Of a stretch of DNA of 64,000 nucleotides, positions 57,901-64,000 are shown in pieces; the stretch's first letter is position 1, and each line of letters begins with the position of its first letter. The notes under the pieces are model-generated. The model saw only the letters and a list, made by a program, of their open reading frames with translations. It had not been told where the DNA came from and did no database searches. The stretch is taken from assembly GCA_019671135.1 (NCBI GenBank), contig JAHRHY010000002.1:682001-746000 (forward strand). The letters run 5' to 3'. This stretch comes from Linnemannia hyalina. Taxonomy: Eukaryota; Mortierellomycota; Mortierellomycetes; Mortierellales; Mortierellaceae. The position numbers and the translations under genes were made by a program.

Positions 57901-60900
57901 CCAATCTCTGACGCTTCCATTTCTTCTTCTGATATGCCAAGAATCCATGGTAGTCTGTGAGCATGTCAGGCATCTCGGCAGGCAACTCAAGCTCCAAGAC
58001 CTGCTCCTCGATCGACTTGTGCTGCTGTTGAATCCTGCTGTTCTTGCCCTTCTTGGTAATCTTGTGGACGATGGGTCTCGAGGGGAAGCCTTGATTAGCG
58101 CCGGATGAGCCAAAATCCTCCAGATCCATAACGCCATCCGCATTAAACGGACGCTTCTCGGTAGGCTTGAAGGCGTCGGTGATACGGTGCTGCTTGAACT
58201 TGTCGTCAATGGCGGCCACACGCTTGAACAACCAGTCGGGGTGCCGAACGCGAGGAATGGGGTTGGTGACTTCCTGCATCGCTGCGGGAATGGTGATCAG
58301 CTTCTGGATAACGCCTCCGAATCGCTCCAAGTAGTAGTGCCAGTCCAAAATCGATCGGATGTCAAAGTCCTGCAAACTGCTGTCCTTGAGCCACTTCCGG
58401 AGGTAAAACTTCATGACCGCGGGCTCAGCAGAGAAAATGGCGACGGGAATGGCTCGTTCTGTGACCGGAGCGCCGGCAGGCTGGGTGGCGATAATGAACT
58501 TGCAGTTTAGTCCCTTGTCCTTGACCATCTGATCGCCTAAGAACTCTCCTAATCTCCTTGCGGTACTAATGGCAGTCGACTTTTGAGCTCCGTACTCCTC
58601 CAACGACTTGGACATGTTCCTGTTCTCGGAAATCAGATCAAAAAGCTCATCCTCCTCCAGATCAATCCCCTTACTGTACAGAACGTCGAGCCACTGGTTG
58701 GCGACCCTTGCCACGGCATCGTAGCATCCCACAAGATCGGAGCCCTCCAGGAAGACCTTGAACAGCTGCGACTGGAAGTTCTTGATTAGCTTGAGCTCTC
58801 CACGACGCTTGACCTCGAAACCCTTCAGCTCAGCAATCGACCCGTCTTTGTTAAACACGGCATAACGCTTCTTCAGCAACTTGTCCTCCTCCTTGGATGC
58901 GGGCAGGATCATGGCGTGGTAGGGACCGTCGACCTCGAAAAAAATACTGTTCTCCTCGATCGTCTCGTACTCGTGGTCGTCGGGGTTCTTGAGAACCTGG
59001 TATTGATTGTTGGTGAACTTGGCGTGAACAAGATGGTTGAGCATGGTACAGGGATATGAGATTGGGAATTTCTTGCCACTCTTGAGCTCAAAAGTGAAGT
59101 TCTCGGGAAACGTTTGCGGAAAGATGCACCAGATACCATCTGTGTCCAGCTCGAGAGGTTGGCCCATTCGCTCGACCAACTGACGCGCCAGCTGAATAAT
59201 CCTTGCTCCAGTCAGACACACAATACCGGCCATCTCCATCGAGTACCAACGCGCACCCTTTCTCATGACGTATCCATAGAACGAGTTGAGAATGCACTTG
59301 TGAGCGAGCTGAAGGGAGTCATACAGAACGACCATCTTCTTTGCGTTATCAACCTCAACAAGATCTCCTGACTTCAACGCCTTGTCCGTTTCTCCCTTCC
59401 ACTTCTTGTGCAGACCCTTGTACTCGTATCGACGATCACGGAAGGCCTTGACGGTATCGACGTAGAACGGGTTCTCCCTCTGACAGACCACTGCCTCTCG
59501 CTCCATGACCTTGGTCTCGTGTGTCTTACGGTATACCTTCCTCGAGTACTCGGCAATACGCTTCGTGATCAACGATGCCTGCTCAGCCTCCGTCAAACTG
59601 TGAAACGTCCGTGGCTCGTCCCAGGGCTTCTTGCCAGGAAATCGCTCGGACTCTAACTGGTTCCTGATCATGTTGTACTCGCTTCTCTTGGCTGGGAAGT
59701 ATTCTCCACGCCACGACCAGGTCATCCTCCGATCGCACTCCTTCCCGACTCGGTTGAAATCGCATGCAGCGCAAGTCGACTCATCAATAATCGAATCCGG
59801 TTGAAGTCGATTGGTAAGAATGATGTTGGGGTACATGGCGGCAACATCCAAATGGTAGATGCTGGGATTCTCGCGTCGCTTAGGATTGTCCCGCAGATCT
59901 TCCAGCGGTGCCGTAATCGCAGCTTTCACCTAAAGTCATTGATCAAACAATATACAGTCAGCTACGTGTACGTTTCTTGGCCAGGTTTTGCTCTGTCGCA
60001 ACTTTGGAGCGCCTATTCTAAGTACAGTAACTTACCTCTTGATAGTTGACAACGTCTTCCATCTTGAGATTACCCTCGACTTCAACACTGAACTTCAACG
60101 CTGCGTCCAAATCGTCGATAAGCTGTTGAGCCGTGCTCGGGTCGAGTTTGAAGTCGTTGGGGATATCACTTCTGTAAACACCGGCCTTCAGCGCCTCGAC
60201 GTGTCCTCCGACATAGGTTTCGCTCTCCAGCAAGTGTCCCTCATACATTTTGTTGAATGACTCCACATGCTTGTTAGGCATGATAATGTTGCCCTGATAT
60301 GCCTCGACCTACATAATCATACGAACAGAACTGAAAGTAAGTATCATACTGACAAACCCAACATAGTACATCATCATTTCTGCGATATAATTAAATAACG
60401 TACCATGAGAAGGGTCTCGCACAGAGTTCCGGATCCTTTACGCAAGACCTCGTCTGGGTTCATTGGGATAATGTTGCAGAGGGAAAAAATGAAAGGATGC
60501 ACGTACTTCATGTACAAGTAGTAGGTAGCAACAGCATCGGAAACGGAATACTGAGCTAATGTCTGGGGCCTCTCTGAGGCGAACCGGGTCATGTCTTCTG
60601 GGTCAAGTTCCATGGGGTTATAGCCCAGCTTTTCTTTAGTAACCGATTTCAGACCTTGACTTCCCATGGGCAGATAAGAATCACGCTTGACCCAGCGGAA
60701 AGCGTCCATATGTACAGCAGTGTTGGATTTGTACTCGTCCTCGTCGTCCTTCTTGACTCCAATTTCCTAAGTATTTCAATCACCAACAGCACTGCGCGGT
60801 TAGCATGCAATTTTTATGGAAGGCGATCCAGGACACATGCGAACCACAGAACTCAATCCTAGACCAAGACGCTTACCAGGAACATGTCGATGCCGTGGAC

Positions 60901-62722
60901 TTTTGATCGAGCCTCCATGAATGGCCAATCGAAAAAGTCTCCGTTATATGTGACAAACACTGTGGGCTTGACCTCTTGGACGTGGTGGAAAAATCGACGA
61001 AGGCACTCTTCCTACAAACGCAAATACGACGTGACGTTTGAGGGTTAGAGACCAGCGCTGAGCCGCGAATTACTTTCCTATTCGTCAAAAGTAGATCAAC
61101 CCTTAGGACATACCTCGTTGGGTTCATTGAAGATTGTAAACAAGCCTTCGTATTCCGGCTTGGGGGTATATTCAAAGTCGTCAATGTCCTGAGAAACCAC
61201 CTCTCGATTTGTAATCAAGAATCCCTAGAGGTGAACAACGAAAAACAGGCATTAGCAACCTGCTGTCTTGACATGACATCACTCTTGCTCCTTGCTTTTA
61301 GAATGCCGTGAGAGTTCTTCTTTACCTGACCATCGATCATGTATGAAATCATCATCACAGAGTCAATTGCGGCGTCGGGAAACTTGAGCGGCAGCTTTGT
61401 CGTCTCGATATCGAATGCAAATACTACTGGATCTGCACGCGCCACCCTGTCGAACTGTCGCTTGATCTCCACATCCGTGGGTGTGACTCGAACAGTGTAC
61501 CACAGTCCAATGCGAATGTCTAGATAGAGAAACGACAATGAAAGTGTGAGCTAACGGATCAAAAGCGCGCTATGCCACGTCTACTTAGAATCATTGTTCA
61601 ACATGATGTACCTTTGTCAATAGCCACACGGATGGTGTATGGAATATCGTACTCCCGAATATCGACAATGTAGTCCAAACCATCCCCTCCGCCTGCTTTT
61701 GAGGAGATCGGCTCGTGGTCCATGCCAAAGTCATATGCAGCGGAGATGGTTTCGGCGTAGGTGTCCAGGACCGACATTTTTGCCAGGTTCTGCTTGGCTG
61801 CTGGGAAGACAACTTTTCGCACGTTCAGCAAATCCCGAACATTCCTGAACGCCAGCTTGATGAATGTCCGAGTGTTTCCCATTAGATGGTTTGGCTATGG
61901 GTAATTCAGAGGCGCAAGGTGTATTAATTAGTATACACTTCCTGGTCGAAAGACAAGAATATTTTTGTTCGCCATGCTGGTTGAACACCCTACACAAATA
62001 TGAATCGTTGCTTACCATATCCAAATCCTCTTTCTGTACTCTGTTCATTTTCTCAACCAAATTCTCAAACTTCCTGCGAATGTACTCTTCAACGTCGCCC
62101 TCATACCCAACCTATACAAAACGAAAAAGGACGGCACACGTATATGTTAGCACTCAATATTAAATTGAACAACGTTCACGATACCTTACGCCTCTGATGG
62201 TTGGTAGCTTACCTTGACAGCAATGTAAAAATATGGGCTGTACTTCAAGGTTGTTTTGAACATCTCGCCGTCGTCCTGGATAAAGTAATAGTCGATTGCC
62301 GCTCGACCTGTTGGCCAATCTTCGTCTTTTACGATCGTCTATGACACCAGCACCCAAAAAAGAGTCAGTCTCCGTCACCCCAAAAGGAAATGTATGAAGA
62401 AAAACAAACACGAAATAACAGGCAAATGGCAACTTACAGCGTGCTGATTAATGAGCCAACCCAATTTCTCGGGCCCTTCCTGGAACTTGAAAAAGCCTAG
62501 CTTCTCGTCAATCTCATCCTGCAGCACGGCATCGTCAAAACGCTGCTCGACATGAGTTCCTTCGTCACCGGTAGGTACGAATGCCTGTGCTTTGGGGTCT
62601 CTGTATGACTTCCCGCCTCGTCCACTACCACCACCTCGACCTCCTCGAAATGTGCTACCACCGCGACCACCACCACGATTCGATGGTGGCATGAGTCCGA
62701 AGGTCGTCTTTTTGAATCCCAT
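54992..62722 (-). CDS. POL2: DNA polymerase epsilon catalytic subunit Pol2/POLE (2267 aa, 10 exons)
   Basis: Leading-strand replicative polymerase with proofreading exonuclease; nuclear. Exons: 62438..62722, 62213..62338, 62016..62111, 61612..61894, 61326..61519, 61114..61224, 60877..61011, 60404..60766, 60036..60308 and one very long 54992..59929; all GT-AG, phases close. Motifs: exonuclease [15 protein letters not shown] (Asp300/Glu302), exonuclease [14 protein letters not shown], exonuclease [16 protein letters not shown]; polymerase motif [13 protein letters not shown] (~Asp650), [20 protein letters not shown], motif [10 protein letters not shown] (~Asp884/886). The C-terminal half is the inactive second polymerase module, and the end holds two Cys clusters (CSYCNYC and CQEC; CVKC and CEC) that bind accessory subunits. 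Length agrees with yeast (2222) and human (2286). The N-terminus carries an RGG-type stretch ([20 protein letters not shown], ~17-36) not expected in this enzyme. Start: first ATG before the conserved RDPKAQAF block. Confidence 0.97.
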
Positions 62723-63022
62723 GTGTCCTTTGTTTGGGTGTGAGTGTAGTATGAGTGTTGCAGTTGGTTGGTTGTTTTGCGTTTTATCGTTAGTGGGTCA
62801 TATACAGTGAAAAGGAACACGGGTGAGGAGCGTGAGGAGTGTTAGCGAGAGGAACGGAGATGATGTGGTACAGCGAGAAGGAGCGAAGAGTTGGTGCCTG
62901 GAAGTGGCAACGCGCACTATTTATGTTTTTCCGACAGTCCATTTTTTTTAATTTAGAGGCGCGTCTCTTTGTGTTTTGATTCTATTGCAAGTCACGCTTG
63001 GGTCATGAAAGAGAAACGCGAA
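62723..63022. other. intergenic region between POL2 and the GCP5-like gene
   Basis: 300 bp between the POL2 start and the stop of the next minus-strand gene. A T-rich stretch at 62941 and a purine-rich stretch 62815-62890. Nothing more seen. Confidence 0.5.
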
Positions 63023-64000
63023 CTATGACAGTAAGGCTAGGATCAGCCCGTCAAGATAGTCCGAGTCTCCCTCGCCCCGCACACCCTGCTCACTCGACTG
63101 ACCTCCACCTCGACGATCAGCAAATCCTCTGGCCGCATTCGAGTTGACAACAACCTGCAGACTCTTGGCAAGAAACTCTCGACACCGATTAAACTCTTGC
63201 TCGATCGCCTCGAGGGATTCACGATACGAGCTGCTGCCGATGCCACCCTGCGAGGTCTTACGAGACGCATCTGTTCGCCTGTACTCTCGTCTGTGGAACA
63301 AACGCTCGCGTGGGAACCTTGCCGTATTTGAGCCAACCCGCTGCTTCTTGACACTACTGGAGCTCTCCCCTGGGTCCATCTCAATATCCTCTTCGGCGGG
63401 ATGGTCTTGACCGTCGTGGTCAAGGTCAATATTCTCTTCTAGACCTCCATCCCTGTCCTGTTCCTGATCATACGAGTCTTCTTCCGAGTCTGAGCTGAGC
63501 TCTCCTGTTAATCTCTCAGGGATGGGTCCTCGAGCGCCCAGATTAACCTTTGGTGCAGTATTGAAACTCACCCTTCTGCCACTACGGCCTGTCCGTTCCC
63601 TGGAAGGGTCAACAGCCTTGGGCTGTGTATCTTCTCCCTGCCCGCAATCCGTAACAAACCTTGACAAGAGTGTCGAAAACTCGAGTGCCAGATTAAGCAT
63701 TGTCAGGAGTGACCGATGAAGGGGTAAAGTCTTCTCCTTCAAGAAGCAGCGCTCGTAGCATGTGCTGATGAAGCGCTGCGAGAGTCGAATCATGTCGTCC
63801 AAGTCACCCTGTCCCTCGATTTGCGACCGAAATTTTTGAATCTGCACGTCAAGTACCTACAGAAGTAGAGGGGAAGCACGAATCAGTATCTCAATTCAAA
63901 CCAAGCGTAGTCCGCGTTTTTAGGCGCCAGTGTACCAAGGGATTGATACTATGCAAAACTTACTGTCATCATGAAGTAGCTCCAGAGGTCATTCATGGTG
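63023..64000 (-). CDS. gamma-tubulin complex component, GCP5-like (C-terminal part; runs off right edge)
   Basis: GCP family proteins form the gamma-tubulin ring complex that nucleates microtubules at spindle pole bodies. Visible exons: 63964..64000 (continuing outside) and 63023..63856, with a 107-nt GTAAGT...GTAG intron in phase. The joined end reads NDLWSYFMMT then VLDVQIQKFRSQIEGQGDLD, followed by DMIRLSQRFISTCYERCFLK and EKTLPLHRSLLTMLNLALEF. This is the C-terminal GCP domain signature (LW-YFM, DLD--I--H-R, ERC-L, LNLAL-F), closest by eye to GCP5. After this domain comes an extra ~200-residue tail that is acidic, then basic (RFPRERLFHRREYRRTD), ending DSDYLDGLILALLS. The bulk of the gene lies outside the window. 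Confidence 0.85.

Overview
The window is eukaryotic nuclear DNA from a filamentous fungus. Nearly every gene is split by short spliceosomal introns (mostly 50-250 nt, donors GTAAGT or GTATGT, acceptors usually ATAG, TTAG or GTAG). Noncoding DNA is full of homopolymer and pyrimidine tracts, and regulatory proteins carry long Gln, Asn and Ser runs. The gene set (fungal OPT transporters, a CorA/Alr-type magnesium transporter, a short Rpn13, a canonical eight-repeat Pumilio, a GCP5-like gamma-tubulin complex protein that budding yeasts lack) and the intron density suggest an early-diverging fungus, most likely Mortierellomycota. That placement is inference; no rRNA or other diagnostic marker lies in the window. 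Gene models below were made by reading splice sites by hand and checking phase. Exon coordinates are in each entry.

Layout. 1-7 kb: two OPT oligopeptide transporter paralogues in tandem on the minus strand, the first cut by the window edge. 9.7-11.3 kb: a TPR protein resembling the Rpl4 chaperone Acl4 (-). 13.1-17.5 kb: Pumilio (-). 18.7-19.4 kb: Rpn13 (+). 19.9-22.5 kb: CorA-like Mg2+ transporter (-). 23.6-28.5 kb: a large membrane RING-H2 protein of PA-TM-RING type (+). 28.8-31.0 kb: a low-complexity protein with a possible Mso1-type Sec1-binding segment (+). 31.5-34.3 kb: an unrecognised Ser/Thr/Ala-rich protein built from 345-bp internal repeats (+).

34.5-48.9 kb: the most striking part. 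Two complete copies of RPB1, the largest subunit of RNA polymerase II, lie head to head as the arms of a giant inverted repeat. The arms are 6,769 and 6,787 bp, run from 10 bp before the start codon to about 353 bp past the stop, and flank an 836-bp unique spacer. Introns and homopolymer lengths match. The only difference I found is an 18-bp tandem-unit gain (6 residues, Gly-Met) ahead of the CTD in the right copy. The flanks are unique, so each copy has its own promoter.

49.0-51.4 kb: splicing factor SF3A1/Prp21 (-). 52.5-52.9 kb: a small secreted Cys-rich protein gene interrupted by one in-frame TGA (+). 53.7-54.8 kb: retromer subunit Vps29 (+). 55.0-62.7 kb: DNA polymerase epsilon catalytic subunit Pol2 (-, 10 exons). 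63.0 kb to the right edge: C-terminal part of a GCP5-like gamma-tubulin complex component (-). Most genes are conserved housekeeping functions (transcription, splicing, replication, proteasome, trafficking). They do not form a pathway cluster; as usual in fungi, neighbours are divergent or convergent pairs with separate roles.
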